Positions 24,624 through 34,644 of a stretch of 54,455 nucleotides of DNA are shown piece after piece; within the stretch, counting starts at the first letter, position 1, and every line of letters starts with the position of its first letter. The position numbers were made by a program, and so were the translations under genes. The notes beneath the pieces are model-generated. The model had not been told where the DNA came from. It was given only the letters and a program-made list of their open reading frames with translations, and searched no databases. The DNA lies in contig NZ_APMH01000028.1 in assembly GCF_000359585.1 (NCBI RefSeq), positions 1 to 54,455 on the forward strand. Reading direction: 5' to 3'. Source of the DNA: Clostridium tyrobutyricum DSM 2637 = ATCC 25755 = JCM 11008. GTDB lineage: Bacteria > Bacillota > Clostridia > Clostridiales > Clostridiaceae.

Positions 24624-26597
24624 TTACTGTTCTTTGATATATCCTTTTCTATATGCAATTAACAGTGTCTCTAAATCCAACACCTGTTTTTTAAGTTCAA
24701 TACCAATGTCAGTATCTCCTACACTTTTTCGCTTTGCCGCCTGCTCCAATATTATAGTTGATGATATAATATCTTTATCATTTTCAACAGCATCTTTAAT
24801 AGATGTAAATGGCTCATGTGAAGTCAGCAGGAATCCATAGGAATTATATATAAGTGTATATCCTGCAATTCCAGTTTCAGGTTGATATGCTTTACAAAAT
24901 CCTCCATCAATTACAAGCAGTTTGCCATTTGCTTTTACAGGGCTTTCACCATTCTTGGTTTTTACAGGTATGTGACCATTTATAATATGTGAACCTTCAA
25001 CTTTGAGATTAAATTCTTTAAGTATATTTTCACATACTTTTTCATCATCTCTATATTTGTAATAATAAATTTTTTCTTCATGATGGGTACTTTTGTCATC
25101 TATAAAATATCTTTCAAAAGTTGTCATTTTCATTTTTCCAAATAGTGGTGAGTTCTCACCGCACCACATATACCACATCATATCCATACTATATTTTTTA
25201 TTTTTAATATTATTGTTTAGAAAGTATGCTTCCCTTGCTAATTTATCATATCTATCTAAAAGTCTTCTTCCACTGTAAATAAATTTCCCTATTTTAACTT
25301 TTTTAAAGCTTCCATCTTCATTTAAAGGTATACATCCATGATACATTACATTTGAATTGTATACTAGATACATACTTCCATTATTATATAAAAATTTAAT
25401 ATGTCTTTGAAGTTTTTCACTGTTTACAAAAGATTTGGTCAATCTTTTTATAATATATTTTTCTGGATCTGTAAGTTTATATGGATTTTTCCAATCTACA
25501 GTTGGAAAATTAGTGTCATTTATCTCATACATCTTTCCATCAATATTTACTTGACTCTTATCTATATCTATTTTATCTAAAAGCAATCTGTTATTCATAT
25601 TAAATTCTGGATGATTTTTTATTATATTACCTTCAAGTTTAAACTGTATTATAGCTATTGCTTTGTGCATCTTAGCAAAAAGCTCAAAATCACTTTTATT
25701 TATATTTTTATCTAATGTTTTTGGACTAAACTCACTGCATGGGTCATCAGCATAAGTATCCATGGCAAATGTGGCAAGTGGAAGTAAATTTATTCCATAT
25801 CCATCTTCAACAGTAAGCAAATTAGCATATCTTAAAGATATTCTCAATACATTTGCTACACAAGCTTCACAACCAGCTGCAGCCCCCATCCATAGAATAT
25901 CGTGATTACCCCATTGAATATCTACAGAATGGTGTTTCATTAAAGCATCAACTATTATTTCAGCACCAGGTCCTCTATCATATATATCCCCTATAATATG
26001 CAGTCTGTCTACTGATAAATACTGTATAAGTTTAGAAATAGTTATAATAAACTTGTCTGCTCTTCCTATCCTAACTATTGTCTTTATTATTTCTCTATAG
26101 TATGCCTTTTTATCTATTTTATCACCTTGTTCATGTAAAAGTTCTTCTATTATATAGGCAAAATCTTTAGGAAGCGCCTTTCTTACCTTTGAACGTGTGT
26201 ATTTGGAACAAACATTTTTGCACAGCTGTACAAGCTGATATAGAGTTACTGAATACCATTTATCCAAGTTATAATTCTTACTTTGAATAATTTTAAGTTT
26301 TTCTTCAGGATAATATACAATAGTTGAAAGTTCCGCCTTTTCTTTTTGCGTAAGAGTATCTAAAAATACGTCGTCTATTTTCCTTTTTATTACTCCTGAA
26401 GCATTTCTCAACATATGGGTAAAAGATTCATATTCTCCATGTATATCACTTATAAAATGTTCCGTAGCCTTTGGCAAATTAAGTATTGCCTGAAGATTTA
26501 TAATTTCAGTACTTGCACTGGATATTGTTGGGTACTCCTTAGAAAGGAGTTTTAAATAACGTAAATCCTTTTCAATCAAGCTATCTTTTATTTCCAT
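24624..26597 (-). CDS. fbp: Fructose-1,6-bisphosphatase class III
   Basis: This gluconeogenic enzyme hydrolyses fructose 1,6-bisphosphate to fructose 6-phosphate. The 657 residues and metallophosphatase motifs identify the Firmicute class III type (BSU FbpC/YydE): [41 protein letters not shown] and [14 protein letters not shown]. The ATG follows a weak AGGGAGAA. Class III enzymes are typically activated by phosphoenolpyruvate and inhibited by AMP, but these sites were not examined. It converges with cls. Confidence 0.95.
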   Translation of the reverse strand: MEIKDSLIEKDLRYLKLLSKEYPTISSASTEIINLQAILNLPKATEHFISDIHGEYESFTHMLRNASGVIKRKIDDVFLDTLTQKEKAELSTIVYYPEEKLKIIQSKNYNLDKWYSVTLYQLVQLCKNVCSKYTRSKVRKALPKDFAYIIEELLHEQGDKIDKKAYYREIIKTIVRIGRADKFIITISKLIQYLSVDRLHIIGDIYDRGPGAEIIVDALMKHHSVDIQWGNHDILWMGAAAGCEACVANVLRISLRYANLLTVEDGYGINLLPLATFAMDTYADDPCSEFSPKTLDKNINKSDFELFAKMHKAIAIIQFKLEGNIIKNHPEFNMNNRLLLDKIDIDKSQVNIDGKMYEINDTNFPTVDWKNPYKLTDPEKYIIKRLTKSFVNSEKLQRHIKFLYNNGSMYLVYNSNVMYHGCIPLNEDGSFKKVKIGKFIYSGRRLLDRYDKLAREAYFLNNNIKNKKYSMDMMWYMWCGENSPLFGKMKMTTFERYFIDDKSTHHEEKIYYYKYRDDEKVCENILKEFNLKVEGSHIINGHIPVKTKNGESPVKANGKLLVIDGGFCKAYQPETGIAGYTLIYNSYGFLLTSHEPFTSIKDAVENDKDIISSTIILEQAAKRKSVGDTDIGIELKKQVLDLETLLIAYRKGYIKEQ

Positions 26598-26737
26598 AAT
26601 GCAGTTCTCCCTGTATAAATTTATTTAATATTTATGCTATACTAATATAATTATAATATATTATTTTTACATTGTATACTCTAAATTTTACAATTAGTAT
26701 AACTTAATCAAATGAATAATTTTCTGTACTCTATAAT

Positions 26738-26780
26738 ATATAAGTATACCCGTTGAATTTTTCAACGGGTATACTTATAT
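26738..26780. repeat. Perfect 20-bp inverted repeat with a 3-base loop
   Basis: Arms 26738-26757 and 26761-26780. It lies about 140 bases upstream of fbp and 160 bases downstream of the metal ATPase gene. No T-run follows on either strand. The rest of the 26598-26939 gap is A+T-rich and holds the fbp leader plus another inverted repeat (next entry). Confidence 0.85.
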
Positions 26781-26914
26781 GTTATATTATTTAATTATAA
26801 GATTGTGGGCATTATAAATAATCATACGAAACAACAATTTATAATACTATTATATAATAATTTAAGTTCTGTATCAATATATTTTGTGTTTATTTTATAA
26901 TATTTTCTTAGCAT

Positions 26915-26945
26915 AAATAGTACAGATTAATATACTGTACTATTT
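26915..26945 (-). terminator. Hairpin overlapping the end of the metal ATPase gene
   Basis: An 11-bp perfect stem (26915-26925 with 26935-26945) and 9-base loop, covering the stop codon. The T-tract is short. Confidence 0.45.
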
Positions 26946-29108
26946 ACTTTTAACTTTTAATGCTCTCATGGAATTTAGAACTGCTATAAGTGCAACTCCA
27001 ACATCCCCAAAAACCGCCATCCACATATTTGCTATACCTAAAGCCTCTAAAATTAGAATAATAACCTTTACCCCTAATGCAAATACAATATTTTGATATA
27101 CTATTTTATTAGTTCTTTTTGCTATCTTAACAACCGTAGCTATTTTTGAAGGTTCATCCGTCATAATAACTACATCTGCTGCCTCAATAGCTGCATCTGA
27201 TCCTATACCACCCATGGCAATTCCTACATCGGCCCTTGCAAGTACAGGAGCATCATTTATTCCATCTCCTACATAAGCTATCTTTTTATTCTTTTGTTTT
27301 TGTCCGTCTATATACTCCAATTTTTTAACCTTCTCATCAGGCAAAAGCTCGGCATATACTTCATCAATGCCTAATTTATGTCCTATTGATTCTCCTATTT
27401 TTTTGTTATCCCCTGTAAGCATTACAGTTTTTCTTATTCCTATACTTTTCAATGCATCAATTGCCGTTTTTGCATCTTTTTTTATTTCATCTGATATTAT
27501 TATAAGTCCAACATAAGTTTTATCTACAGCTATATGAATTACAGTTCCAATAGCATTAATATGATTGCAGGATATATCCTGATCATCCATGAATACTGAA
27601 TTTCCTGCCAGAATTTCCTTTCCAGCAACAATAGCCTTAATACCTTTTCCTGATATCTCAGTATAATCTTCAATTAAATCTCTATTTATATCCGAATTAT
27701 AGGCTTTTAATATTGAAACAGCTATTGGATGATTGGAATAGACTTCTGCATAAGCTGCATATCTTAAAATATCCTCTTTTTCAAAACCGTCACAGGATTT
27801 AATATCTGTAACTTTAAATATTCCCTTGGTAAGAGTACCTGTTTTATCAAAAATAACTGTATCTACACTATTTAAAGCTTCTAGATAATTTCCTCCCTTT
27901 ATTAGGATTCCTTTTTTAGATGCTCCTCCTATCCCTCCAAAGAATCCTAATGGCACTGATATAACCAATGCACATGGACAAGATACTACTAAAAATCCAA
28001 GAGCTCTATAGAGCCATTTTGAAAAGATTTCACCAGGTACAATCAATGGTGGCAATACAGCTAAGGCTATTGCCAGCCCCACTACTATAGGAGTATAGTA
28101 TTTAGCAAATTTTGTAATAAAATTTTCTGTAGGTGATTTTTTACTGCTGGCATTTTGAACCAGATCCAGTATTTTGGATACCGTAGATTCTCCAAACTTT
28201 TTATTTACCTTTACAGTTAAAAGTCCATTTTTATTTATATATCCTCCAAGTACAGTGTCTCCATATGATACATCCCTTGGTACGGATTCACCTGTCAATG
28301 CTGAAGTATCCACCATAGAATTTCCTTCTGTTATTTCTCCATCTATAGGAACTTTTTCCCCAGGCTTAACCAATATCAAGTCACCTATATTCACATATTC
28401 AGGCTTTACCTTTTTTATGCCATCTAGTGTTTTTAAATTTGCAAAATCAGGCTTTATATTCATAAGTTCAGATATGGATTTTCTCGATCTATCCACTGCT
28501 TTATCCTGAAAATATTCTCCTATTCTATAAAAAAGCATTACTGCTATGGATTCTGGAAATTGTCCAATTGAAAAGGCACCTATGCTTGCAATGGACATTA
28601 AAAAATTTTCATCAAACACTTGACCATGAGAAATATTTTTGCATGACTGCAGCAATACATTTTTTCCTATCATTAAATAACTTATAAGATAAAGTGTAAA
28701 TTCAGTCCAATGTGAAAAGTTAAAAATAATGGCAATAGCATAAATTATTATTCCTGATACAAGTATCATTTTTTCAATTTTACCGGTTCCCTCGTCACAC
28801 TCTTCGTTATCTATTACTGCTTCATTTAAACCATATATAACTTCTGCATCAGGTTCTATTTTACCTACTATGGATTTTATATTTTCAATAATAGAAGCAA
28901 CATTCGAATCATCATAGAGTTCAAATTTAAGTTTTTTTGACAGGAAATCTAGAGATGCATTTTTTATTTCTGGCATTTTTTTTACTTTATCCTCTATCTT
29001 CGCTGCACAATGTGCACAATCCAACCCATCAATAATTGCCGTTTCGCTTGAAGTCATTTTTTCTTTTATATTGCTATCTTTTAAGTCCACTCCAAGAATA
29101 TCATTCAT
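26940..29108 (-). CDS. Zn/Cd/Co-exporting P1B-type ATPase
   Basis: A 722-residue metal-pumping ATPase. One N-terminal HMA domain has GLDCAHCAAK, followed by a short acidic loop, six to eight transmembrane helices, the membrane metal site SCPCALVISVPLG, phosphorylation motif DKTGTLTKG, and TGDNKK and GDGINDAP of the ATP domain. The CPC-ALVIS form is that of the P1B-2 (Zn2+, Cd2+, Pb2+) subgroup, unlike the CPCALGLA of the copper pump nearby. The start chosen is the ATG at 29108 after GGGGGGG; the frame is open 27 codons more through the operator. Expression is probably repressed by an ArsR/SmtB-type regulator at the palindrome over its promoter. Confidence 0.92.
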   Translation of the reverse strand: MNDILGVDLKDSNIKEKMTSSETAIIDGLDCAHCAAKIEDKVKKMPEIKNASLDFLSKKLKFELYDDSNVASIIENIKSIVGKIEPDAEVIYGLNEAVIDNEECDEGTGKIEKMILVSGIIIYAIAIIFNFSHWTEFTLYLISYLMIGKNVLLQSCKNISHGQVFDENFLMSIASIGAFSIGQFPESIAVMLFYRIGEYFQDKAVDRSRKSISELMNIKPDFANLKTLDGIKKVKPEYVNIGDLILVKPGEKVPIDGEITEGNSMVDTSALTGESVPRDVSYGDTVLGGYINKNGLLTVKVNKKFGESTVSKILDLVQNASSKKSPTENFITKFAKYYTPIVVGLAIALAVLPPLIVPGEIFSKWLYRALGFLVVSCPCALVISVPLGFFGGIGGASKKGILIKGGNYLEALNSVDTVIFDKTGTLTKGIFKVTDIKSCDGFEKEDILRYAAYAEVYSNHPIAVSILKAYNSDINRDLIEDYTEISGKGIKAIVAGKEILAGNSVFMDDQDISCNHINAIGTVIHIAVDKTYVGLIIISDEIKKDAKTAIDALKSIGIRKTVMLTGDNKKIGESIGHKLGIDEVYAELLPDEKVKKLEYIDGQKQKNKKIAYVGDGINDAPVLARADVGIAMGGIGSDAAIEAADVVIMTDEPSKIATVVKIAKRTNKIVYQNIVFALGVKVIILILEALGIANMWMAVFGDVGVALIAVLNSMRALKVKSK

Positions 29109-29137
29109 TATATTTTCCCCCCCGCAGTATTTGACGT

Positions 29138-29175
29138 TATCATAACATATGAACATATGTTCATATGTTATGATA
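29138..29175 (-). promoter_or_regulatory. 38-bp perfect palindrome, ArsR/SmtB-type operator
   Basis: Two 19-base arms (29138-29156, 29157-29175) with no loop. The centre ATGAACATATGTTCAT has the form of CzrA/SmtB/CadC operators. It begins just downstream of the -10 box of the ATPase promoter, where a bound repressor would block transcription. No arsR-type gene is in the window. Confidence 0.8.
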
Positions 29176-29177
29176 TA

Positions 29178-29206
29178 AGTATAGTTCAATAAAATTTAAT
29201 TGTCAA
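29178..29206 (-). promoter_or_regulatory. Promoter of the Zn/Cd ATPase gene
   Basis: On the minus strand: TTGACA (29201-29206), 17 bases, TATACT (29178-29183). It abuts the palindromic operator. Confidence 0.85.
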
Positions 29207-29211
29207 TACTA

Positions 29212-29261
29212 TAAAAAAAATAGAGGTATCTTAAAATTAATTTCAAGATACCTCTATTTTT
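29212..29261 (-). terminator. Terminator of the copper operon
   Basis: A 12-bp core stem (29221-29232 with 29245-29256) extended by A-T pairs, followed by a run of eight T on the minus strand. Confidence 0.88.
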
Positions 29262-29266
29262 CAACT

Positions 29267-29494
29267 TTACTCTATTTTAGTTACTTCATATCCTGCATCT
29301 TTAACAGCTGTTTTTATAAGATCGTCATCTATATCATTTGAAGATTTTATAACAGCAGTTTTGCTGTTCAAATCCACTTTTACACTTGAAACTCCATTTA
29401 TACCTTCCAGCGATTTCTTGACATGCTGCACGCAGTGCTGACAAGTCATTCCCTCCACATGTACTGTTTTCTTTATTTTACTACCAAAAAACAT
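29267..29494 (-). CDS. copZ: Copper chaperone CopZ
   Basis: A 75-residue single HMA domain that carries Cu+ in the cytoplasm and delivers it to CopA. The metal site is GMTCQHC near residues 15-21, and the rest follows the babbab ferredoxin-like pattern (VDLNSKTAVIKSS, DAGYEVTKIE). The ATG follows GAAAGGAG. It is the last gene of the csoR-copA-copZ operon, 61 bp after copA. Confidence 0.95.
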   Translation of the reverse strand: MFFGSKIKKTVHVEGMTCQHCVQHVKKSLEGINGVSSVKVDLNSKTAVIKSSNDIDDDLIKTAVKDAGYEVTKIE

Positions 29495-29555
29495 AATATT
29501 ACTCCTTTCATATTTTATTCAATTTATATTTTACAATTGATAATTGACAATTTAA

Positions 29556-31802
29556 TCATATTACTTGGACAGGTTTATACCTTTTAAGCCTCAATGCATT
29601 TAATAGTACTGAAACTGAACTAAAACTCATAGCAAGAGCAGCTATCATAGGATTTAGAAGTGGTCCTCCAAATATAAAAAGTACTCCCATTGCAACAGGT
29701 ATTCCCAATGTATTATATCCAAAGGCCCAAAAAAGATTTTCTTTTATATTCTTTATGGTCTTTTTACTTAAATCTATAGCAGTAACTACATCCATTAAAT
29801 CACTTTTTATAAGTACTATATCTGCTGATTCAATAGCCACATCAGTACCGGAACCTATTGCCATGCCTATATCAGCCTGTGCAAGGGCAGGTGCATCATT
29901 TATTCCATCCCCCACCATTGCAACTTTTCTGTTTTGTTTCTGAAGCTTTTTAATTTCATTTGCCTTATCTTCTGGAAGTACTTCTGCCAAAACAGTATCT
30001 ATACCTATTTGTCTTGCTATAGAATCTGCAGTTTTTTTGTTGTCACCAGTTATCATGGCTACCTCTATTCCAAGAGAATGAAGTTTTTCAATAGCTGCTT
30101 TGCTGCTTTCTTTTACGGTATCAGCTACTGCTATTATTCCTGCAAGTTTATTATCAATAGATATATACATTGGAGTTTTTCCATGGGATGCCAATTTATG
30201 AAACTTTGATTCCATATCATCCAGAAGAATGTTATTGTCAATCATAAATTTTCTGTTTCCCAAAAGAATACTTTTATTATTTATAACTGATACAATACCA
30301 TGACCTGGAACAGCATGAAATGAATCCAACTTTTCAATAGTAATTTTTCTATTTTCTGCTTCTTTTACAATAGCTTCTCCAAGCGGGTGTTCAGATGCCT
30401 TTTCACAAGAAGCGGCAATTCCAAGCAAATAGTTTTCATCAGTATTTCCAACTGTATATATATCAGTTACCTTAGGTTTACCATCGGTTATAGTACCTGT
30501 TTTATCAAAAACCACTGTTTGAATTTTATGAGCAGATTCAAGTGCAACTCCACTTTTTATAAGTACTCCATTTTCTGCGCCTTTCCCTGTACCTACCATT
30601 ATTGCCGTAGGTGTAGCCAGCCCAAGTGCACATGGACATGCAATTACAAGAACGGATATAAATATAGTTATAGCAAATACAAAAGATTCACCATATATAA
30701 ACCAGGCAGCAGAAGATAGAATAGCAAGTGTTATAACCACAGGTACAAAATAACCTGCTATTACGTCTGCAAGTTTTTCTATAGGGGCTTTTGAGCCTTG
30801 TGCTTCCTCTACTAACCTTATTATTTGTGAAAGTACCGTATCCTTCCCTATTTTAGTAGCCTTATATTTAATAAATCCATTTTTGTTTATACTTGCTCCA
30901 ATAACTTTGTTGCCTGCTATCTTTTCTATAGGTATACTCTCTCCTGTAAGCATTGATTCATCAATAGATGTTACCCCTTCAACTATTTCTCCATCTACTG
31001 GAATCTTCTCTCCAGGTCTTACTACTATTATATCTCCTACTTTTACTTCATCAATGGAAATCTCAACTTCAGCATCATTTTTAATTACCTTGGCAGTTTT
31101 AGGTGCAAGTCCCATAAGCTTTTTTATTGCCTCTGATGTCTTTCCCTTGGCTACTGATTCAAAATACTTTCCTAAAGTTATAAGTGTAAGTATTACTCCT
31201 GCTGATTCAAAATACATATGATACTGCATCCCATCAATAAATGTCTTGACAACAGACACTGTACTGTATAAAAATGCTGCCGAAGTACCAATAGCTATAA
31301 GTGAATCCATATTGGGACTTCTCCTAAATAAAGATTTGTATCCTACACTAAAATATCTTTTTCCTATAATCATTACAGGTACTACTAAAATCAACTGTAT
31401 CAATCCATAAACCCTGGTATGGATCATGGGATCCATATAATCCGGAAGCATATTGCCAGTTTTTTCGAGGATCATCGGTCCCATGGCTACAATCAATAAT
31501 GGTATTGCAAATACTGCAGACATTATAAATCTATTCTTTAATTCAGATATTTCCTTCTCCTTCCTTTGTTTATCATCATCCGCTTGTTCCCAATCTTCTA
31601 ATGCCTTATAACCAGCCTTCTCTATAGACTTTTTAACATCTTCAATTTTAGCTTTTTCAGGATCGTAACTTATTTTTAGCTTTTCTGCTGCAAAATTTAC
31701 GTTTGCTTCACTTACACCTTCTACCCTCGAGGCTGCTTTTTCTATATTTCTAGCACATGCAGCACACGTCATGCCTTGTACTTGTAAAATTTTACTTGTC
31801 AA
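29556..31802 (-). CDS. copA: Copper-exporting P1B-1 ATPase CopA
   Basis: A 748-residue Cu+ efflux pump. One N-terminal HMA domain carries GMTCAAC (C13, C16). The membrane metal site is [14 protein letters not shown], the phosphorylation site [11 protein letters not shown], and the ATP domain has [16 protein letters not shown] and [17 protein letters not shown] and [14 protein letters not shown] near the end contain the conserved Asn/Tyr and Met/Ser residues of copper pumps. The TTG start lies after GGGAGGC. CsoR, encoded just upstream, should repress the operon until copper rises. Confidence 0.96.
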   Translation of the reverse strand: MTSKILQVQGMTCAACARNIEKAASRVEGVSEANVNFAAEKLKISYDPEKAKIEDVKKSIEKAGYKALEDWEQADDDKQRKEKEISELKNRFIMSAVFAIPLLIVAMGPMILEKTGNMLPDYMDPMIHTRVYGLIQLILVVPVMIIGKRYFSVGYKSLFRRSPNMDSLIAIGTSAAFLYSTVSVVKTFIDGMQYHMYFESAGVILTLITLGKYFESVAKGKTSEAIKKLMGLAPKTAKVIKNDAEVEISIDEVKVGDIIVVRPGEKIPVDGEIVEGVTSIDESMLTGESIPIEKIAGNKVIGASINKNGFIKYKATKIGKDTVLSQIIRLVEEAQGSKAPIEKLADVIAGYFVPVVITLAILSSAAWFIYGESFVFAITIFISVLVIACPCALGLATPTAIMVGTGKGAENGVLIKSGVALESAHKIQTVVFDKTGTITDGKPKVTDIYTVGNTDENYLLGIAASCEKASEHPLGEAIVKEAENRKITIEKLDSFHAVPGHGIVSVINNKSILLGNRKFMIDNNILLDDMESKFHKLASHGKTPMYISIDNKLAGIIAVADTVKESSKAAIEKLHSLGIEVAMITGDNKKTADSIARQIGIDTVLAEVLPEDKANEIKKLQKQNRKVAMVGDGINDAPALAQADIGMAIGSGTDVAIESADIVLIKSDLMDVVTAIDLSKKTIKNIKENLFWAFGYNTLGIPVAMGVLFIFGGPLLNPMIAALAMSFSSVSVLLNALRLKRYKPVQVI

Positions 31803-31829
31803 TTTTATGCCTCCCTCTATTTAAATTTA

Positions 31830-32105
31830 CTAATCCAATAATTTTTTTAAAAGGCTCATTATTTCATCAACCTTTTCTTCACCTTTATTATTTAAAAATG
31901 CATCCTTTACGCAATTGTCCAAGTGCTGTCTAAGTATCATAAGATTTGCTCTCTTCAATACTGCCTGAGCAGCTATTATTTGATTGGATATATCTATACA
32001 ATATCTGCCATCCTGTATCATTTTTATTATTCCATCAATCTGTCCCTTTGATGTTTTTAACGCTTGCAAAGCTCTTTTCTTATCTTCATTCATGCAACAA
32101 TCCAT
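31830..32105 (-). CDS. csoR: Copper-sensing repressor CsoR
   Basis: A 91-residue all-helical DNA-binding protein that releases its operator on binding Cu+. The Cu+ ligands are in the classical positions: C36 (GRYCIDIS), H61 and C65 (HLDNC), the same numbering as in the founding CsoR. An extra CC pair sits at residues 3-4. The ATG follows GGGGAGG. It is the first gene of the copper operon and probably controls itself through the GC-rich pseudopalindrome just upstream. Confidence 0.95.
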   Translation of the reverse strand: MDCCMNEDKKRALQALKTSKGQIDGIIKMIQDGRYCIDISNQIIAAQAVLKRANLMILRQHLDNCVKDAFLNNKGEEKVDEIMSLLKKLLD

Positions 32106-32118
32106 ATTATATCCTCCC

Positions 32119-32133
32119 CACCCCTGTAGGGTG
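32119..32133 (-). promoter_or_regulatory. CsoR operator
   Basis: A GC-rich pseudopalindrome (CACCC-TACAG-GGGTG on the minus strand) in an otherwise A+T-rich gap, 14 bases before csoR. It overlaps the region just after a TATATA -10 box (32135-32140). It fits the G-tract/C-tract form of CsoR sites. Confidence 0.75.
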
Positions 32134-32150
32134 CTATATAGTAAAAAATA

Positions 32151-32178
32151 TAAATTTAAACACTGATGTTTAAATTTA
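32151..32178. repeat. 11-bp inverted repeat upstream of csoR
   Basis: Arms 32151-32161 and 32168-32178 with a 6-base spacer. It lies around the probable -35 region of the copper operon. It may be an operator or a chance A+T palindrome. Confidence 0.4.
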
Positions 32179-32190
32179 CTTTAAATAAAT

Positions 32191-32208
32191 AATAATGATT
32201 CTCATTTC
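32191..32208. promoter_or_regulatory. Fur-like box
   Basis: ATAATGATTCTCATT matches 13 of 19 positions of the Fur consensus. It lies about 85 bases upstream of csoR and downstream of the L,D-transpeptidase gene. A+T-rich background makes chance matches common. Confidence 0.35.
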
Positions 32209-32262
32209 TCATCTTATTATACTACTTAATTTTAATTTTTCATAGTATTTAATGAAATTTTG

Positions 32263-32913
32263 TTACTTGTATATATTTACACAAGTTCCCAATCTTATAT
32301 ATTCCTTTGCTCTATAAATATCCTCATCAGACATTGCAATGCATCCGTACGTCCAGTCATATTTTGTTCCTCCTCCATGAATTCCTATTTCTCCTCCCAA
32401 AGGAGTATGCCATGGTGGTGAAATTTTCTCATCAATAGCGTCCTTTATTTTATTATATGTAATTTTGTTTATTAAATTTTTATTCAAACCATTTTCTGCA
32501 TCTTTTATATTAGGATAGCTTATTCCAAAAAAATATTTATACTTGCTGTTTGTATTTATATAACATACGTAATAACTACCTTCTGGAGTCTTGTTATCCC
32601 CTTCTCTTTCTTTTTTGCCTTCAATTTGCCTTCCCAATCCTATTTTAAATCTTCCTATGAGTTTTTTATCAGCATACAATTCCATAATTTTTTTGCTTTT
32701 GTATATTGATATAGAAGTATTTACAGGTTCATTTAAAGGTTTTTTAAAAAATACCTTTTTTTGATTTGTTATATTTTTCGAATTTACAGATATTATTTTA
32801 TTGGTATTATTGATTTTAACATAATTTCTTATGGATAGCCCAGAAATCAAAAGCATTAAAATTATGCCAAATATCAAAAATATCACAGGAAAAATTATAT
32901 TTTTATTCTTCAT
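32263..32913 (-). CDS. L,D-transpeptidase (YkuD domain)
   Basis: A 216-residue membrane-anchored enzyme with one N-terminal helix (about 9-28). YkuD enzymes form meso-DAP to meso-DAP (3-3) cross-links in peptidoglycan or attach other groups. The catalytic signature is GEIGIHGGG followed about 12 residues later by YGCIAMS with the nucleophile Cys. An ELYADKKLIGRFKIGLG strand region precedes it. The ATG follows TTAGGTGA. The stop of a small membrane-protein gene is 4 bp upstream, so the two form an operon. Confidence 0.88.
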   Translation of the reverse strand: MKNKNIIFPVIFLIFGIILMLLISGLSIRNYVKINNTNKIISVNSKNITNQKKVFFKKPLNEPVNTSISIYKSKKIMELYADKKLIGRFKIGLGRQIEGKKEREGDNKTPEGSYYVCYINTNSKYKYFFGISYPNIKDAENGLNKNLINKITYNKIKDAIDEKISPPWHTPLGGEIGIHGGGTKYDWTYGCIAMSDEDIYRAKEYIRLGTCVNIYK

Positions 32914-32917
32914 TTGA

Positions 32918-33187
32918 TCACCTAATTATACTTTTTACTTTTTGAGTATGGTCCTTTAATTTGTTATCATAAACAACTGTAAGTTTATTGTTAAGCTCTA
33001 TCATATTATCGCCTAACTCATATACATTCTTCCTACCCCTGTTAATGTCGTTTTTGGCACTTTGTACAATCTTAAAATTACTGGATGAATTTTTAATTTG
33101 AATATCTACTAAGTCAGCGATAATTATAATAGAAAAAATACTAATGGCAATTATCAATTCGATTAAAATGTTTTTTATTTTTTCCAT
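32918..33187 (-). CDS. Small single-pass membrane protein
   Basis: An 89-residue protein with one strong transmembrane helix (about 8-28) and a charged extracytoplasmic part predicted to be helical (about 30-89). No known domain is recognised. Its gene lies 4 bp before the L,D-transpeptidase gene, so it may help anchor or position that enzyme or act in the same wall process. This is inference from operon position only. Confidence 0.65.
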   Translation of the reverse strand: MEKIKNILIELIIAISIFSIIIIADLVDIQIKNSSSNFKIVQSAKNDINRGRKNVYELGDNMIELNNKLTVVYDNKLKDHTQKVKSIIR

Positions 33188-33321
33188 AAGTGGCCTTTTC
33201 GTATTAATACATTCCCCTTTTAAATAAATTAACTATATTGTTATTTTATCATGTCACTTATGGATTGTCTAACATTTTATTGTTTTAATACCATATAATG
33301 CTATTTATATTTGCCGCATAT

Positions 33322-34605
33322 TTATAGATTATTGTGAAGTAAATTTATAATTTTACGTAATTCCCTTATTGGAATCTGACCTGGCGCTGAAATATTTTTA
33401 GCTGATCCAAATGTCATATCACTTCCAAACAATTCTCCTGACAATCTACTTATAACACCTTTGCCTGCCATAGACATAGTAATAATAGGCCGTTTTGCAT
33501 ATTTCTCCTTCATAATACGAGTTGCATCCAGCAATGTTATAACATCCTTGGGACAGTTTGGCATAACCGCAATTTTAGAAATATCAGCACCTAACTGTTG
33601 AGCTCTGCATAAGCGAGATATTATTTCATCCTTAGTCGGTGTTTTATTGAAATCATGATTTGATATAATTATTGATACACTATTTTCGTGAGCTCTTTTT
33701 ATCAATTGTTTTATATCTTCAGTATGATTAAACAATTCAATATCAACAATATCAACAAATTTTGTATCAATCATAGAGGTATTCAATTCAATATAGAATT
33801 CTCTCGTAGCTTCTATTTCCCCACCTTCACTATAGCTTCGAAATGTAAAAATTATAGGTTTGTCGTAAAGTATCTCTCTAATCATCTTTAATACTTCTTT
33901 AACCTTATCTATATTTTTAACATACTCAAAAAAATCTACACGCCACTCTACAACATCCGGATCAATCTTTTTTAGAAAATTTGCTTCATCAATAATATCA
34001 TCAGTAGTCCTACCTACCATTGGTACACATATCTTAGGATATCCAACTCCAATTACAACATTTTTAACTTTAATGGAAGTATACTGTTTAATATTTATAA
34101 ATTTATAATATGTTGAAATTATTTCATTTATTAATTCTTCTATATTACAATTATTCTCCACTAAAAAATCAGCATACTTTCTATATAAATCATATCTCTC
34201 CTTAAAAATTTTTTCTATTTCTTCAGTACCATTTTTTAAAAGTGGTCTATTTGATATGTCTACATCGCTAACTATGTCCTCTATTTTTCTATCTATAAAA
34301 ATTACAATTCCATTTTGTTTTAAATTTATTATATTCTGTTCATTCTTTATTACTCCTCCGCCTGTGGATATTATACTATCTTCTTTATTACTAATCTCTT
34401 CTACAGACTTTAATTCTATATTTCTGAAGTATTCCTCCCCATTTTCTTTAAATATTTGTGGAATACTCTTATTGTATTTACATTCAATGTATTCATCTAC
34501 ATCTATAAATTTTTTATTTAATTTAGAAGAAATACTTCTTCCAATTGTAGTTTTGCCGCAGCCTGGCATACCTATAAGAACTATATTTTTATTTTTCAAC
34601 CTCAT
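33322..34605 (-). CDS. Shikimate kinase / type I 3-dehydroquinate dehydratase fusion
   Basis: A 427-residue bifunctional enzyme of the shikimate pathway. Residues 1-170 are a complete shikimate kinase: Walker A GMPGCGKTT (12-20), DVDEYIE, and STGGGVI for shikimate binding. Residues about 180-427 are a complete type I dehydroquinase: EWRVDFFE, the general-base His in ISNHDF, and the Schiff-base Lys in DISKIAVMPNC; SAKNISAPGQIPI closes the active site. The two reactions are not consecutive: dehydroquinate dehydratase acts before AroE, the kinase after it, and aroE is the next gene upstream. The joint is in one frame with no stop, and the ATG follows GAAGGAATG. Product names would be AroK and AroD. 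Confidence 0.93.
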   Translation of the reverse strand: MRLKNKNIVLIGMPGCGKTTIGRSISSKLNKKFIDVDEYIECKYNKSIPQIFKENGEEYFRNIELKSVEEISNKEDSIISTGGGVIKNEQNIINLKQNGIVIFIDRKIEDIVSDVDISNRPLLKNGTEEIEKIFKERYDLYRKYADFLVENNCNIEELINEIISTYYKFINIKQYTSIKVKNVVIGVGYPKICVPMVGRTTDDIIDEANFLKKIDPDVVEWRVDFFEYVKNIDKVKEVLKMIREILYDKPIIFTFRSYSEGGEIEATREFYIELNTSMIDTKFVDIVDIELFNHTEDIKQLIKRAHENSVSIIISNHDFNKTPTKDEIISRLCRAQQLGADISKIAVMPNCPKDVITLLDATRIMKEKYAKRPIITMSMAGKGVISRLSGELFGSDMTFGSAKNISAPGQIPIRELRKIINLLHNNL

Positions 34606-34644
34606 ATTATATACATTCCTTCTACTATAAAATATACTTTAATA

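Noticed and set aside
30387-31221. Two 110-112-codon plus-strand frames opposite copA
   Set aside because: Low-complexity antisense frames of a well-conserved ATPase gene, without translation signals.
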